NCBI GenBank assembly: GCA_003215335.1
Contig: QCKM01000003.1
Location: 156,001 to 220,000 of the forward strand
Origin: Prochlorococcus sp. AG-409-P01
GTDB lineage: Bacteria > Cyanobacteriota > Cyanobacteriia > PCC-6307 > Cyanobiaceae
Direction: 5' to 3'
DNA: 64,000 nucleotides
A program made the translations under genes and the position numbers. Position 1 is the first letter of the stretch. Every line of letters begins with the position of its first letter. Below are positions 1 to 9,571 of this stretch, one piece after another. The notes below the pieces were generated by a model that was given only the letters and a program-made list of their open reading frames with translations, did no database searches and had not been told where the DNA came from.

Positions 1-1
1 A

Positions 2-946
2 GTGAATGATTTAGATGATTGCGGTCTTTTGGTTGTTGACTCTGGTGCGAAGTGCGTTTTTCTTGAGGAGACTTTTGGTAAAGATGGCAAAGCTTTACCT
101 GTGATTGTTCAAAAGAGTGATGGTGGTTTTAATTATGCAACTACAGATCTAGCAGCTATTAGATATCGTTTTGGAGAGGTGCCTGAAGGCGACGGTGCCC
201 AACGAGTGATATATGTCACAGATGCTGGACAGGCTAATCATTTTTCAGGGGTTTTTGAGGTGGCTAGGCGAGCCAAATGGATTCCTCCTGATTGCAATTT
301 AGAGCATGTTCCTTTTGGTTTAGTACAGGGTGAAGATGGGAAAAAACTTAAAACCAGATCGGGAGAAACTATTCGTCTTCGTGATTTATTAGATGAAGCA
401 ATTCAGAGAGCAAAGGTCGATTTGTGTCGACGATTAGATGAGGAAGGGCGTCAGGAGGATGAAACTTTTATTGAGCAAGTATCTGCCACAGTTGGTTTGG
501 CAGCAGTTAAATATGCCGATTTAAGCCAGAACAGGATAACCAATTATCAATTTAGCTTTGATCGTATGCTCGCGCTTCAAGGCAATACGGCTCCTTACTT
601 GTTGTATGCCTTTGTACGCATTGCTGGGATCGCACGAAAGGGTGGAGATCTTCAAGCACATATCGATAAAATTGAGTTCAATCAAGATGAGGAGTGGGCT
701 TTACTTAAACAGCTCTTGAGGTTTGATGAAGTCATAGTTCAAGTTGAGGAGGAACTACTCCCTAACCGCTTGTGTAATTACTTGTTTGAGTTGAGCCAGA
801 CCTTTAATCGTTTTTATGATCAGATACCTGTATTAAAGGTAGAGGAGCCAATTCGTAGTTCAAGGCTAGCGATTTGTAGGCTGACTGCTGATACTCTCAA
901 ATTAGGACTTGGTTTGCTTGGTATCCCAACTCTGGAGAGGATGTGA
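2..946 (+). CDS. argS: Arginine-tRNA ligase, C-terminal half (cut by window edge)
   Basis: Class I aminoacyl-tRNA synthetase that charges tRNA-Arg in the cytoplasm. Only the last 314 residues are visible; the reading frame is already open at the first base, so the gene begins upstream of the window. The visible part contains the end of the Rossmann catalytic domain ([20 protein letters not shown], about residues 73-92), the loop [14 protein letters not shown] that takes the place of KMSKS in this family, and an all-helical DALR anticodon-binding domain ending in LERM, the usual C-terminus. The stop codon overlaps the next gene. Identity is secure; the start cannot be judged. Confidence 0.95.
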   Translation: MNDLDDCGLLVVDSGAKCVFLEETFGKDGKALPVIVQKSDGGFNYATTDLAAIRYRFGEVPEGDGAQRVIYVTDAGQANHFSGVFEVARRAKWIPPDCNLEHVPFGLVQGEDGKKLKTRSGETIRLRDLLDEAIQRAKVDLCRRLDEEGRQEDETFIEQVSATVGLAAVKYADLSQNRITNYQFSFDRMLALQGNTAPYLLYAFVRIAGIARKGGDLQAHIDKIEFNQDEEWALLKQLLRFDEVIVQVEEELLPNRLCNYLFELSQTFNRFYDQIPVLKVEEPIRSSRLAICRLTADTLKLGLGLLGIPTLERM

Positions 947-2055
947 TGGGCAATGTAGGTAGGCCGTTGTCTTTTGGATTTCCACTACCTCGTGATGAGG
1001 TGGAGAATCTTGAGCCTTATCGAGCTCCTCTTGAGGGTCGTCGAAACCTATTGCGTCTCGACTTTAATGAGAACACTCTTGGACCTAGCCCAAGAGTGTT
1101 AGATGCTCTTAGGAAAATCTCAGCCAATGAGATTGCTATTTACCCAGAGTATGACGGTTTAAGGGAGCTCGTGATTGAAAATCTGTTTTCTTGTGGACTT
1201 CAAACATCTTTACTTCCTGAACAGGTAGGTCTTTTTAATGGTGTTGATGCAGCGATCCATTCTATTTTTCATTCATATGGTGATCGTGGTGATCAATTGC
1301 TAACAACCATTCCTACTTTTGGTTATTACACACCTTGCGCTCAAATGCAGGGTATGGAAATAGTAGCTATCCCGTATCAAGAAAAAGATTTTTGTTTTCC
1401 TCTAAAGCAGATTCGTGATGCATTGATGAAGAAGCCTAGGCTTTTATTTATATGCAATCCAAATAATCCTACTGGCACGAGATTGCCACCTGAAGAAATT
1501 ATTGAATTAGCAAGTTCCTTCTCTGAAACATTGTTTGTTGTTGATGAATTATATGAAGCATTTACTGGAGATAGTGTTTTGCCTTTGGTTGATTTCAACA
1601 CGACACCTAATCTTTTAGCACTTCGATCTCTTTCTAAGACAGCAGGGTTGGCCGGGTTGCGTATAGGCTTCGCTGTTGGGGCTGCTGAGGTGGTGGACAG
1701 AGTTAGTCGTGTCACTGGACCTTATGATGTCAATGGCTTTGCAGTTGCTGCTGCTTGTGCTGCTTTGTTGGACCAGCCATATACAGATGCGTATGTTGCA
1801 GAGGTGTTAAAGGCTAAGGAATGGATCAAAGCTGAGTTAGCAGCTAATGGGATTCGATACCATATGGATGGAGGTAATTATTTTTTACTTTGGCCGGATC
1901 GGAATGCCACTGAAATTGAGTCTTTGCTTAGAGCTAAAGGAATTCTTGTGAGAGATATGTCGCATAAACCTCTAATTGAGGGAGCTATACGAGTAAGTAT
2001 TGGCACAACTATGCAAATGAAGGAGTTTTGGAAGATTTTTCTAGACTTGAGTTAG
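946..2055 (+). CDS. hisC: Histidinol-phosphate aminotransferase-like, PLP-dependent class I/II
   Basis: PLP-dependent aminotransferase of the HisC/CobD branch; HisC converts imidazole-acetol phosphate and glutamate to histidinol phosphate. Visible are LDFNENTLGPSP near the N-terminus, CNPNNPTGT, VVDELYEAF, and the Schiff-base lysine in LRSLSKTAGLAGLRIG (about residue 231). Length, about 369 residues, fits the family. I chose the ATG at 946, which shares a base with the argS stop (TGATG); a GTG at 943 is equally in frame. Picocyanobacteria can carry more than one HisC-like protein, so the exact substrate is not proved. It is translationally coupled to argS. Confidence 0.75.
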   Translation: MGNVGRPLSFGFPLPRDEVENLEPYRAPLEGRRNLLRLDFNENTLGPSPRVLDALRKISANEIAIYPEYDGLRELVIENLFSCGLQTSLLPEQVGLFNGVDAAIHSIFHSYGDRGDQLLTTIPTFGYYTPCAQMQGMEIVAIPYQEKDFCFPLKQIRDALMKKPRLLFICNPNNPTGTRLPPEEIIELASSFSETLFVVDELYEAFTGDSVLPLVDFNTTPNLLALRSLSKTAGLAGLRIGFAVGAAEVVDRVSRVTGPYDVNGFAVAAACAALLDQPYTDAYVAEVLKAKEWIKAELAANGIRYHMDGGNYFLLWPDRNATEIESLLRAKGILVRDMSHKPLIEGAIRVSIGTTMQMKEFWKIFLDLS

Positions 2056-2096
2056 TGAATGGAATTATCCGATTTATAGAGGTTTTATTTTGAATT

Positions 2097-2834
2097 TTAG
2101 TAAAGGACTTCAATGACTGTTTGACTGTTTAATTTTTCAGGTAGAACAAGGGGTTGTCCTCTTCTTTGAATAGTCGTGCCTTCCATGGCGTCTAGAAATG
2201 GGTTTACTCCAGTTTGATCACAGTTTTTTGGGGTTTCTCCAGTTACGTACTGAACTGGAATGACTCGACGTGGCTTTAGAAGCCTCACTATTTCCGCTGC
2301 TTCTGTACTGTTATAGACCTTGGCACCTCCGCCTACTGCGATAATTAAAATATCTGGGTTACCAAGAAGTATTTTGGCGTCTCCAGTGAGAGGGGCAGCG
2401 CTCCCTCCTAGATGAGCAAAGCTCAGCCCTCCCATATTCCAACGCCAAAGAGTTGCCTGCCCAAAACGACGCCCCCCTAATCGATCATGAGGCGCTGCAA
2501 ATCCTTCTATATTTATCCCTTTTATTCGATAAGAACCAGGCTTGACTAGAAAAGTCCCACCGGCGATTCTGGCTCCTTCATCGGCAAGTTCTGAGCTTGC
2601 AAGGATTATGTCAGAGTTGACTTTTGGTTCTTGAAGTCCTTCTGCACAACCAACGGCTTTAAAGGGATTGATCATTATTGATTTCCCATCGCCTTTGATC
2701 AAAAGAGCACTGTGCCCGTAACTTGTAATGCTCACACCTCCTGCAAGAGCTGGTGAAGTAGAAGCAATTGTGAAACCAACGATAGAGATGGTTCTAAGGG
2801 TCTTTGCCCATAGGTTTTTTAAATGAATTGACAT
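2097..2834 (-). CDS. Exported metallo-beta-lactamase-fold protein (UlaG-like), metal motif apparently lost
   Basis: The N-terminus has a basic start and a hydrophobic stretch ending in SPALAGG, a likely signal peptide, so the protein probably acts in the periplasm or thylakoid lumen. The rest resembles UlaG-like metallo-hydrolases: GHSALLIKGDGKSIMINPF near the start, and later PRRVIPVQYVTGETPKNC. Where active members carry the HxHxDH zinc motif this one reads DIILASSELADEGA, so the usual ligands are missing and a classical hydrolase reaction is unlikely. Start placed at the second Met (2834); 2843 is the other option. It is last in a minus-strand run after pabA. Function unknown. Confidence 0.7.
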   Translation of the reverse strand: MSIHLKNLWAKTLRTISIVGFTIASTSPALAGGVSITSYGHSALLIKGDGKSIMINPFKAVGCAEGLQEPKVNSDIILASSELADEGARIAGGTFLVKPGSYRIKGINIEGFAAPHDRLGGRRFGQATLWRWNMGGLSFAHLGGSAAPLTGDAKILLGNPDILIIAVGGGAKVYNSTEAAEIVRLLKPRRVIPVQYVTGETPKNCDQTGVNPFLDAMEGTTIQRRGQPLVLPEKLNSQTVIEVLY

Positions 2835-2859
2835 GAGGAGCAACTTCGAGGGAAATGAA

Positions 2860-3468
2860 TTAATGGTCTTGATAAAAAGCTTCAGCTTGATTTAAAAAGT
2901 TGCTGAGCAGGTGATGACCAGATTCTGTTAGCACACTTTCAGGATGGAACTGAACTCCTTGCAAATGTCGATATTCTCGATGCATTAGCCCCATGATTGT
3001 GCCATCGTCAAGCCAAGCAGTTATTTCCAGGCATTCAGGGAGACTTTCAGGGTCGACAATGAGACTGTGATATCTAGTGGCGATGAGAGGATTAGGCAAG
3101 CCAGTAAAGACTCCCTTGTCATTGTGTGATAAAGATGAGGTCTTTCCATGCATTTGTTGATGAGCTCTCACTATATTTCCTCCATAGACTTGGGCTAAAG
3201 CTTGATGGCCAAGGCATACTCCAAGTATTGGAGTCTGGTTGGCAAGTTTTGCTAGTACATCCAGGCAAATACCAGATTGAGAAGGGTCTCCAGGTCCAGG
3301 TGAAAGGATGATTGCTGATGGTTGAAGAGCTGTAATTTCATCAATGCTTAAAGCATCATTTCTTTCTACTCGAATGTCGGATGCAATTGGGTGCTTTGCA
3401 GAGAGTTCTCCTAGGTATTGCACTAGGTTGAAGGTGAAACTATCGTAGTTGTCAATTACCAAGAACAT
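2860..3468 (-). CDS. pabA: Glutamine amidotransferase of aminodeoxychorismate/anthranilate synthase
   Basis: Class I glutamine amidotransferase of 202 residues that supplies ammonia to a chorismate-using partner (PabB for folate, or TrpE for tryptophan). Catalytic triad is visible: Cys in [16 protein letters not shown], and His/Glu in [14 protein letters not shown] near the C-terminus; [11 protein letters not shown] is the oxyanion-loop motif. Full length from [20 protein letters not shown], the standard start. Neither partner subunit is in the window. The symbol pabA rather than trpG rests on family habit in cyanobacteria; an amphibolic role is possible. Neighbours are dgkA upstream and the metallo-hydrolase-like gene downstream. 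Confidence 0.85.
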   Translation of the reverse strand: MFLVIDNYDSFTFNLVQYLGELSAKHPIASDIRVERNDALSIDEITALQPSAIILSPGPGDPSQSGICLDVLAKLANQTPILGVCLGHQALAQVYGGNIVRAHQQMHGKTSSLSHNDKGVFTGLPNPLIATRYHSLIVDPESLPECLEITAWLDDGTIMGLMHREYRHLQGVQFHPESVLTESGHHLLSNFLNQAEAFYQDH

Positions 3469-3482
3469 GGAGTCGCTGGGTT

Positions 3483-3941
3483 TTAGAGGCCAATACGAAT
3501 TAAAAAAGGTGGCAACAAGAGCAATGATCCAATCAGTAAAGAACTAATTGAGGCCACTAGTACAGCTGCCGCTGCGCAATCTTTTGCGATACGAGCTAGT
3601 GGGTGAAAGCGTCTCCCGATAGAAAGATCTGTTACAGCTTCTATAGCAGTGTTGATTAATTCAAGAACTAAAATAGACGCGATGGTAACCACAAGTATTG
3701 CAAGTTCATATGCATTTAGTTGAAGCCATAAACCTAGTGCACATACAACGGCACCAACAAATACATGGATACGGAAGTTACGTTGGGTTCTGAATGCATA
3801 TGCAAGTCCTTGAGAGGCGTATCGAAAACTTGCATGGAAATCTCCTGCCGTGCGCCATGAACCTTTCCTTGTTTTTCGATTCCTAGCCTTCGAAAGTGTC
3901 CTAAATTCTTCATTTAAACATTTTGCTTTTTCAGGGAGCAT
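3483..3941 (-). CDS. dgkA: Diacylglycerol/undecaprenol kinase (DgkA family)
   Basis: Small integral membrane kinase that phosphorylates diacylglycerol or undecaprenol. Family hallmarks are [13 protein letters not shown] and the later [15 protein letters not shown], with three hydrophobic helices. The open frame extends upstream to 4100 inside ybeY, but that stretch has no DgkA similarity, so I start at the ATG of MLPEKAK (152 residues). This gives an 11-bp overlap with the end of ybeY, the same gene order known from many bacteria (ybeY-dgkA). The N-terminal 40 residues are basic and likely cytoplasmic. Confidence 0.85.
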   Translation of the reverse strand: MLPEKAKCLNEEFRTLSKARNRKTRKGSWRTAGDFHASFRYASQGLAYAFRTQRNFRIHVFVGAVVCALGLWLQLNAYELAILVVTIASILVLELINTAIEAVTDLSIGRRFHPLARIAKDCAAAAVLVASISSLLIGSLLLLPPFLIRIGL

Positions 3942-4527
3942 CTTTGGTTTCTTGAGCGTGAACATGAAGGTGATGAACCTTAACGCTAATTTTGAGAAGC
4001 TCTTCTTGGCAGTAGAGCATCTCTTCAAGTTTTTTAGGGGTGTTGTGGTCCCATCCCAAAAGGTGTAAGAGTCCATGACTAACCAACCAACGAAGCTCAT
4101 GCCCTAGGTCATGGTTTTGTTCAATAGATTGTTTGTATGCTGTGGAAACTGATACAACTATGTCACCGAGTTCTAGGCATGTATTGGTGGGAAGGATGAT
4201 CTCGTTATCAAGTATTGGGAAAGAAAGGACATCTGTTTTCTCATTAAGATCGCGCCAGCAAGAATTGAGGTATTGAATACTAGAGTCGTCTGTTAGATGG
4301 AGCCCAAGACTAAAAGACTCAGTTTCTCGAATGATTTTGGGGCATTTAATATTTTGATTTTTTCGAATTACTTCTAACCAGTTTGATATATCCAGTTTCC
4401 ATGTATCTGAATTAGTTAGTCGATCTATTGTTGACCGATTGATTTGGCCAATCGCTATGTTGTCAACATTGGTATTAAAGGCAAGATCGAGCTCTATCTT
4501 TGATGGATGGACCGTTGTTGGGTTCAT
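3931..4527 (-). CDS. ybeY: Endoribonuclease YbeY
   Basis: Zinc-dependent RNase acting in 16S rRNA 3'-end maturation and ribosome quality control. The signature HGLLHLLGWDHNTP lies near residues 152-165 with the three zinc-binding histidines intact, and LNEKTDVLSFP (about residues 93-103) is the second conserved block. The 198-residue length includes an N-terminal extension of roughly 30-40 residues relative to E. coli and a short polar tail. Ends 11 bp inside the dgkA start; begins 8 bp after the DUF3285 gene, so co-transcription is likely. Confidence 0.92.
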   Translation of the reverse strand: MNPTTVHPSKIELDLAFNTNVDNIAIGQINRSTIDRLTNSDTWKLDISNWLEVIRKNQNIKCPKIIRETESFSLGLHLTDDSSIQYLNSCWRDLNEKTDVLSFPILDNEIILPTNTCLELGDIVVSVSTAYKQSIEQNHDLGHELRWLVSHGLLHLLGWDHNTPKKLEEMLYCQEELLKISVKVHHLHVHAQETKDAP

Positions 4528-4534
4528 CTAGAAA

Positions 4535-4732
4535 TTATTGAGGAATTGAAGGACGACCTAGCCAGGCGATGAGAAGGATGAAGCTAATCAACCCAGCTGC
4601 TGTTAGTGCAAAGTGCATAAGACTTTGGCTTCCTTTACGAACCATATTTCTCATCGCCAATTTCACAAAGCTTGGTGAGGCTGAATCAACAGGACTTTTT
4701 GTGTCTGAACTTGGATTGTTAGGCATGACCAT
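4535..4732 (-). CDS. DUF3285 small membrane protein
   Basis: 65-residue protein matching my recollection of the cyanobacterial DUF3285 family: a polar N-terminus, the block SFVKLAMRNMVRKGSQSL, and one C-terminal transmembrane helix (about residues 40-58) ending in GRPSIPQ. Function is not known. Its ATG shares one base with the stop codon of prfB (TAATG), so translation is coupled to release factor 2. A second in-frame ATG lies two codons later. Confidence 0.75.
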   Translation of the reverse strand: MVMPNNPSSDTKSPVDSASPSFVKLAMRNMVRKGSQSLMHFALTAAGLISFILLIAWLGRPSIPQ

Positions 4733-5863
4733 TAGTTGACGTCGTTGTCATTATCAGGATTATCAACACCTTTCCTAAGTAGAGCTTGGATAAATGGATC
4801 TAGATCTCCATCCATTACACCTTGTACATCCGTAGTTTCTTTTGAAGTTCTCAAGTCTTTGACCATTTGATAAGGATGGAAAACGTAGTTGCGTATTTGG
4901 TTCCCCCATGCAGCTTCAACAATGTCACCTCGTATGTCGGCGATTTCTGCTGCGCGTTGTTCTTGGGCAATTACAAGCAGTTTTGCTTTTAATAGGGCCA
5001 TAGCTTTTTCTTTGTTTTGTAGCTGTGATCGTTCTTGAGTACATCGGACTGCCAAGCCGGTTGGGATGTGGAGAATGCGAACAGCTGTCTCAACCTTGTT
5101 TACATTTTGGCCGCCAGCCCCCCCGGAGCGACTGGTAGTCACTTCTAGATCTTTTTCAGGAATGTCTAGTTTGACTTCTTCCTCGATTTTTGGCATCACT
5201 TCGACACCAGCAAAGCTTGTTTGTCTTTTTGCATTTGCATTAAAAGGAGAGATGCGCACAAGTCGGTGGGTTCCTTTCTCATTTTGTAGGTATCCATAGG
5301 CGTATCGGCCTTCAATCTCAACTGTTGCACTCTTGATACCAGCCTCTTCCCCTTCTGAAAGCTCGTCAATGCTGACCTTCATGCCATGATCCTCACCCCA
5401 GCGGGTGTACATTCTCAGAAGCATTTGGGCCCAATCTTGGGCATCAGTTCCACCTGCACCAGCATTGATTGTTAACACGGCTCCTTCAGTGTCGTAAGTA
5501 CCGCTAAGTAGACGTTCTAATTCCCATCTGTCAAGATCCTCTTTGAGTTTATTTAGCCCCGATTGAGCTTCAAGCAGTATCTCTTCATCTGGTTCTAAAT
5601 CATATAGTTCAAGCGTTGCCTTGGCATCATCAATAGCACTACGCCACCGTAGTAGTTGAGCTAATTGGGCTTTTACATCATCAAGTTGGCGCATCTGTTT
5701 TTGCGCATTTTTTTGGTCATCCCAGAAATTTTTTTGTGCGGCCAAATTTTCAAGATCTTGTTGGCGCGCATTGAGAGCAGGCACGTCAAAGGCAGTCCTG
5801 AGCTTGGCCCAGGCGCTCAGTGAGGATTGAAAGATCTCGTTTGAAGTCGGTAAGGTCCTGCAA
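4732..5863 (-). CDS. prfB: Peptide chain release factor 2, with programmed +1 frameshift
   Basis: RF2 recognises UGA and UAA and triggers peptide release. The main frame has the RF2 tripeptide SPF ([15 protein letters not shown]) and the GGQ loop ([13 protein letters not shown]). The true N-terminus lies in another frame: from a TTG at 5863-5861 it reads [20 protein letters not shown] (then AQDCL) and meets an in-frame TGA at 5788-5786. There the sequence is CTT TGA C, the classic slippery site, with an AGGA element just upstream. A +1 shift joins residue 25 to Asp-Val-Pro-Ala-Leu of the main frame, giving 376 residues. An upstream in-frame TAA leaves the TTG as the likely start. Main-frame codons upstream of 5787 are a spurious extension. 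Confidence 0.95.
5788..5799 (-). promoter_or_regulatory. RF2 programmed frameshift site (SD-like AGGA plus CTT-TGA)
   Basis: Read on the minus strand: an AGGA element four bases upstream of CTT TGA C. This is the layout of the autoregulatory prfB frameshift known from E. coli: low RF2 lets the ribosome pause at UGA and slip +1 on CUU; abundant RF2 terminates there. The shift falls after codon 25, the same place as in E. coli. The reading frames before and after the site are both clearly RF2, so this is seen directly rather than guessed. Confidence 0.9.
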
Positions 5864-5944
5864 AGTGCTGCTTTATTGAATTGTTCTGACGCTATCAGTA
5901 GATCCATTGTGTGAATAGGATCTTATGTAATTGAATAATGATGT

Positions 5945-6208
5945 ATGGCCAAAGTTGAAATATATACCTGGCAGTCTTGCCCTTACTGCATTAGAGCTAA
6001 GGCTCTTCTTGACAGTAAACAGATTTCCTATCATGAGTACCCTATTGATGGTGACTCACAGGCCAGGCTGACTATGAAAGATAGGGCTGAGGGGAGAAGT
6101 TCTGTGCCTCAGATCTTCATTGATGACAAGGGCATTGGGGGATGCGATGACTTGTTTGCTCTTGATCAGGCGAAAGAGCTCGATGTCTTATTAGACCTTA
6201 GTGATTGA
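5945..6208 (+). CDS. grxC: Glutaredoxin, dithiol (CPYC) type
   Basis: 87-residue thioredoxin-fold protein that uses glutathione to reduce disulfides. Active site [12 protein letters not shown] at residues 11-22; the cis-proline loop [10 protein letters not shown] and the glutathione-binding [10 protein letters not shown] follow. Divergent from prfB and directly followed by glutathione synthetase, whose start lies 4 bp after this stop. The pairing with the enzyme that makes its cofactor suggests one operon. Confidence 0.92.
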   Translation: MAKVEIYTWQSCPYCIRAKALLDSKQISYHEYPIDGDSQARLTMKDRAEGRSSVPQIFIDDKGIGGCDDLFALDQAKELDVLLDLSD

Positions 6209-6212
6209 GGCT

Positions 6213-7139
6213 ATGAGACAGCTTTTTGTGCTTGATCCGCTTGATCGAATTAAGCCAGAAAAAGATTCTTCAGCAGCCTTGATGGAAGCCGCGTACCGGG
6301 CATCTATTGAAGTGTGGGTTTGTACTCCTGCGGACTTGCAGGCTTGTGGTAATCAGTCATGGGCACTTGCTACACCTGTAGTCCCTGAGCCTTGGATCAC
6401 AATAGGAGTACCTAAAAAACTTCCGCTAACAGATTTTTCTTATGTTTGGATGCGGAAGGATCCTCCGGTTGATGATGGTTATCTCTTTGCGACTCATATA
6501 CTTGAGTTGGCTGAGAGAGAAGGAGTACGTGTTTTAAATAGGCCTTCATCTCTTCGGGCTTGGAATGAAAAGTTGGGTGCTTTGCGTTTCAGCCATTTAA
6601 TGGCTCCAACGCTTGTCGCAAGCAGAGTTGATGAGCTTACAAAATTTGCGAGAGAGCATGGGGAAGTGGTTCTGAAGCCTCTTTCTGGTCGCGCTGGTCA
6701 GGGGGTGGTTCGCTTGGCAGAGGGGGCTCCAGCAATTGAAGCGGTTATGGAGTTAGTAACCAACCAGGAAAGTCTTCCTGTCATGGTTCAGAGTTTCCTA
6801 CCTTCAGTTGTTGAAGGAGACAAGAGAATTCTTTTGATTAATGGCTTGCCTTTGGGAGCAGTGAATCGTCGCCCGAAAGCTGGAGATTTTCGAAGCAATC
6901 TTGCTGTAGGAGGTCACCCGGAGGCAACACAACTATCAGAACGTGAGAAGGTGATTTGTGAGGAGTTGGCGCCAGTGCTTCAGGAACAAGGACTTTTTTT
7001 TGTGGGTATTGATGTTATTGATGGAACCTTGAGTGAAATTAATGTCACCAGCCCTACTGGGATTCGAGAGGTGGAGCGATTAATGGATTTGCCTCTTGCA
7101 GATCAAATAATTGAATCTTTATTAGTTGGGTTTGATTGA
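6213..7139 (+). CDS. gshB: Glutathione synthetase
   Basis: ATP-grasp ligase adding glycine to gamma-glutamylcysteine. Visible motifs: [20 protein letters not shown] (about residues 85-105) for substrate binding, [17 protein letters not shown] for the ATP-grasp, [29 protein letters not shown], and [14 protein letters not shown] for metal binding. I start at the ATG of [10 protein letters not shown] rather than the GTG four codons earlier, matching the usual N-terminus (308 residues). Its last 37 bp overlap the end of menF on the other strand. Confidence 0.93.
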   Translation: MRQLFVLDPLDRIKPEKDSSAALMEAAYRASIEVWVCTPADLQACGNQSWALATPVVPEPWITIGVPKKLPLTDFSYVWMRKDPPVDDGYLFATHILELAEREGVRVLNRPSSLRAWNEKLGALRFSHLMAPTLVASRVDELTKFAREHGEVVLKPLSGRAGQGVVRLAEGAPAIEAVMELVTNQESLPVMVQSFLPSVVEGDKRILLINGLPLGAVNRRPKAGDFRSNLAVGGHPEATQLSEREKVICEELAPVLQEQGLFFVGIDVIDGTLSEINVTSPTGIREVERLMDLPLADQIIESLLVGFD

Positions 7140-8524
7140 AATGGTGATTGAATGTCTAGTTGATCAGCGAGCACAGTTAGTTTAAGCCCAACTTCTTCTA
7201 ATTCTCGCTCTGCATTAGAACCTTTTACTAATCCAGCACCAGCAGTTAGTTCGAGTACTTTTCCGTTTGAATTGCCGCAACGAATAGCCACTCTTAGTTC
7301 AGCATTACCAGAACTATCTATCCAGCCGATTGGTGCTGCATATTTCCCTCTTTCAAATGGTTCTAGGTTTCTCAGCCATTTCATTGCTTCTCTTCTCGGG
7401 AGACCAGCAACCGCGGGTGTTGGATGAAGAATCTCGGCCAGGATTAGTGGATGTAGGCCCTGAATATTTGCCGTAATTGGTGTATGAAGATGCATAAGGC
7501 GACCATGTCGAGCAAGTTGGGGTAGTCGAGGCCTCTTGGCTTTGATGTTTTTCTCACTGAGTTGATTTCTTATGGATTCAACTACTAGCTCATGTTCTCT
7601 ACGATCTTTTTCAGATTTCCGTAGCTCTTGGCCATTGTCATTTCCATTAGCAGTGCCTGCTAAAGCATCACAGCGTAGTTTGTTCTCACGAATACTTAAG
7701 AGGCGTTCTGGCGAGGCTCCGAAAAAGGATTCTTCTTTGGAGTTTTGCCAAAGGAAGCGACAACTACCTGATTGTTCTTTGCGTAGCCTGGATAGAATTG
7801 ATAGTGGATTTAATGGTGTTTGGAGAACAATTGTTTGCCGAACAGCCAGTACTAGTTTGTGAAGATCTCCTCGATTCACTAAGTCAATTCCACGATCAAG
7901 GGCTGGCTTGTAACATTCTTGCCAGGGTTGTTTAGAAGATTGTTCCGTAAGAATTGCGGTGAGATTTGATTTGTTTTCTGGAACTTCTTGGGTTAAGCGC
8001 TCCTTCATTAACCATAATTGTTCAGCAAGTTCCCTAGCTTCTGCTTCTTGTGTGACCACTCCATTGATACGAAGCCAACCAATTTGGCCATGCTTACTAA
8101 GCTGCCATCTTGGAAGCACTGCATGAACTGTTGGGGGGATTCCCAGAGTTCTTTGACGCTCAGCAGTTTGTGCAAAGAAAGAGAATGCTAGAAGTATCCT
8201 TGGACGTGCTTGTGCGGGAGCTTCTGGAGCGGTATCGATAAGACGTCCAAGAATTGCATCGCTGAATTTCTGAGCAAGTTCAAACCTTTTAGAGCTGGCC
8301 AGGTCTAATTGTTGGCATTTGCCCGATGCTGCAAGACAAAGACCCGGCGTATTGTCCCAAAGGAATCTGAAGGGATGTTGTTCCGCAATGATTGGAAGTT
8401 GCTTAAGGGGATCAATCCTTAATACTGGTAAGGCCAGGCTTAAAACACCTTCATCTACTTTTCTCTCACACCAGCCTTTGGCTGATGCGGTCAATATGTC
8501 GAAGAAAGTGAATTCAGCCGTCAT
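7103..8524 (-). CDS. menF: Isochorismate synthase
   Basis: Chorismate-binding enzyme converting chorismate to isochorismate, the entry step of phylloquinone synthesis in cyanobacteria. C-terminal chorismate-binding domain shows [42 protein letters not shown] and GPIGW-like [20 protein letters not shown]. Start set at the ATG of [11 protein letters not shown] (473 residues); an ATG at 8569 adds 15 residues and the open frame goes back to 8665 inside menA. It diverges from menA, so one intergenic region could control both arms of the pathway. Confidence 0.9.
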   Translation of the reverse strand: MTAEFTFFDILTASAKGWCERKVDEGVLSLALPVLRIDPLKQLPIIAEQHPFRFLWDNTPGLCLAASGKCQQLDLASSKRFELAQKFSDAILGRLIDTAPEAPAQARPRILLAFSFFAQTAERQRTLGIPPTVHAVLPRWQLSKHGQIGWLRINGVVTQEAEARELAEQLWLMKERLTQEVPENKSNLTAILTEQSSKQPWQECYKPALDRGIDLVNRGDLHKLVLAVRQTIVLQTPLNPLSILSRLRKEQSGSCRFLWQNSKEESFFGASPERLLSIRENKLRCDALAGTANGNDNGQELRKSEKDRREHELVVESIRNQLSEKNIKAKRPRLPQLARHGRLMHLHTPITANIQGLHPLILAEILHPTPAVAGLPRREAMKWLRNLEPFERGKYAAPIGWIDSSGNAELRVAIRCGNSNGKVLELTAGAGLVKGSNAERELEEVGLKLTVLADQLDIQSPFQSNPTNKDSII

Positions 8525-8592
8525 CCTGTGTTTGCATTGCAGGACCTGTTCAAATGTATAAAACCTCATTAGGGTTCTAGAGGCCTGATCCC

Positions 8593-9567
8593 ATGAGCGA
8601 GAAGCAGGCTGTTGTATCCCGTTACGCCTCTGAGTTGGATAAAGGGCTGCTGTGGCGAGCAGCAATCAAGTGGCCATTGTATTCGGTCGCAGTAATGCCA
8701 GTGCTTTTGGCGGCAGGTTGGCGAGTTGGTTTGGGCGAAGTGGTTCGTTTAGAGCAATTGTTTGGCTTTCTTGTTGCATCTGTTCTGCTTTTGTTGTGGG
8801 AGAACCTCACTAACGATCTTTTTGATGCTGAGACTGGTGTAGATGAGTTTTCTAAGCCTCATTCAGTGGTCGCATTAGTTGGGGAACGTGGTCCTGTGAG
8901 GAGTTTGGCTTATTTGGCTCTTGCATTGGGGCTGTTGCTCATGCTGTTTTTAGGTTTGCGCAGTAGTCCTTCTGTTCTTTTTTTGGTAATGGTGAGTTGT
9001 CTGTTGGGTTATTTATATCAAGGACCACCTTTTCGTTTTGGGTATAAAGGATTGGGTGAACCTTTGTGTTGGCTGGCCTTCGGACCTTTTGCGACTGCAG
9101 CAGCTCTGATTGTTTTGGCTCCAAGCTCTGAGTACGGATCACTGGTCCCTTGGGGGCCTGCATTACTGCTGGGTGCAGGCCCTGCAATGGCGACAACTCT
9201 TGTGCTGTTTTGTTCTCATTTTCATCAAGTGGCTGAGGATGAAGCTCATGGGAAGCGCTCTCCACTGGTTCTTTTAGGGACTAGAAGATCAGCAGAGCTT
9301 GTCCCATGGTTATTGGCCTTGACCATTGCTTTGGAATGGATCCCAATAATGAATGGTCATTGGCCGATTACTGCATTATTTGGAGGGATAGCTTTACCGT
9401 CAGGGGTTGGGTTAATACGTTTGCTTCATCGACATCATGATCAGCCTGATTTGATTAGTGGAAGTAAGTTTTTGGCTTTGCGCTTTCAGACGTTAAATGG
9501 TTTGGGGTTGAGTCTTGGTTTGGCTATTGGGCCGCATCTGGGACTTCATTTGGCAAGTCTTTCTTGA
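8593..9567 (+). CDS. menA: 2-carboxy-1,4-naphthoquinone phytyltransferase
   Basis: UbiA-family prenyltransferase that attaches the phytyl tail to DHNA, making the photosystem I quinone. Nine or so hydrophobic helices. First Asp-rich motif is NDLFDAETGVDEFSK (about residues 75-89); second is HFHQVAEDEAHGKRSP (about 212-227). Length 324 residues fits. It heads the men operon: menC starts 5 bp after its stop and menE overlaps menC. Context in the men cluster separates it from other UbiA enzymes such as chlorophyll synthase. Confidence 0.92.
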   Translation: MSEKQAVVSRYASELDKGLLWRAAIKWPLYSVAVMPVLLAAGWRVGLGEVVRLEQLFGFLVASVLLLLWENLTNDLFDAETGVDEFSKPHSVVALVGERGPVRSLAYLALALGLLLMLFLGLRSSPSVLFLVMVSCLLGYLYQGPPFRFGYKGLGEPLCWLAFGPFATAAALIVLAPSSEYGSLVPWGPALLLGAGPAMATTLVLFCSHFHQVAEDEAHGKRSPLVLLGTRRSAELVPWLLALTIALEWIPIMNGHWPITALFGGIALPSGVGLIRLLHRHHDQPDLISGSKFLALRFQTLNGLGLSLGLAIGPHLGLHLASLS

Positions 9568-9571
9568 ATAG

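Noticed and set aside
8939-9265. 108-codon antisense frame inside menA
   Set aside because: Covers the transmembrane core of menA on the other strand; polar, low-complexity product with no family.
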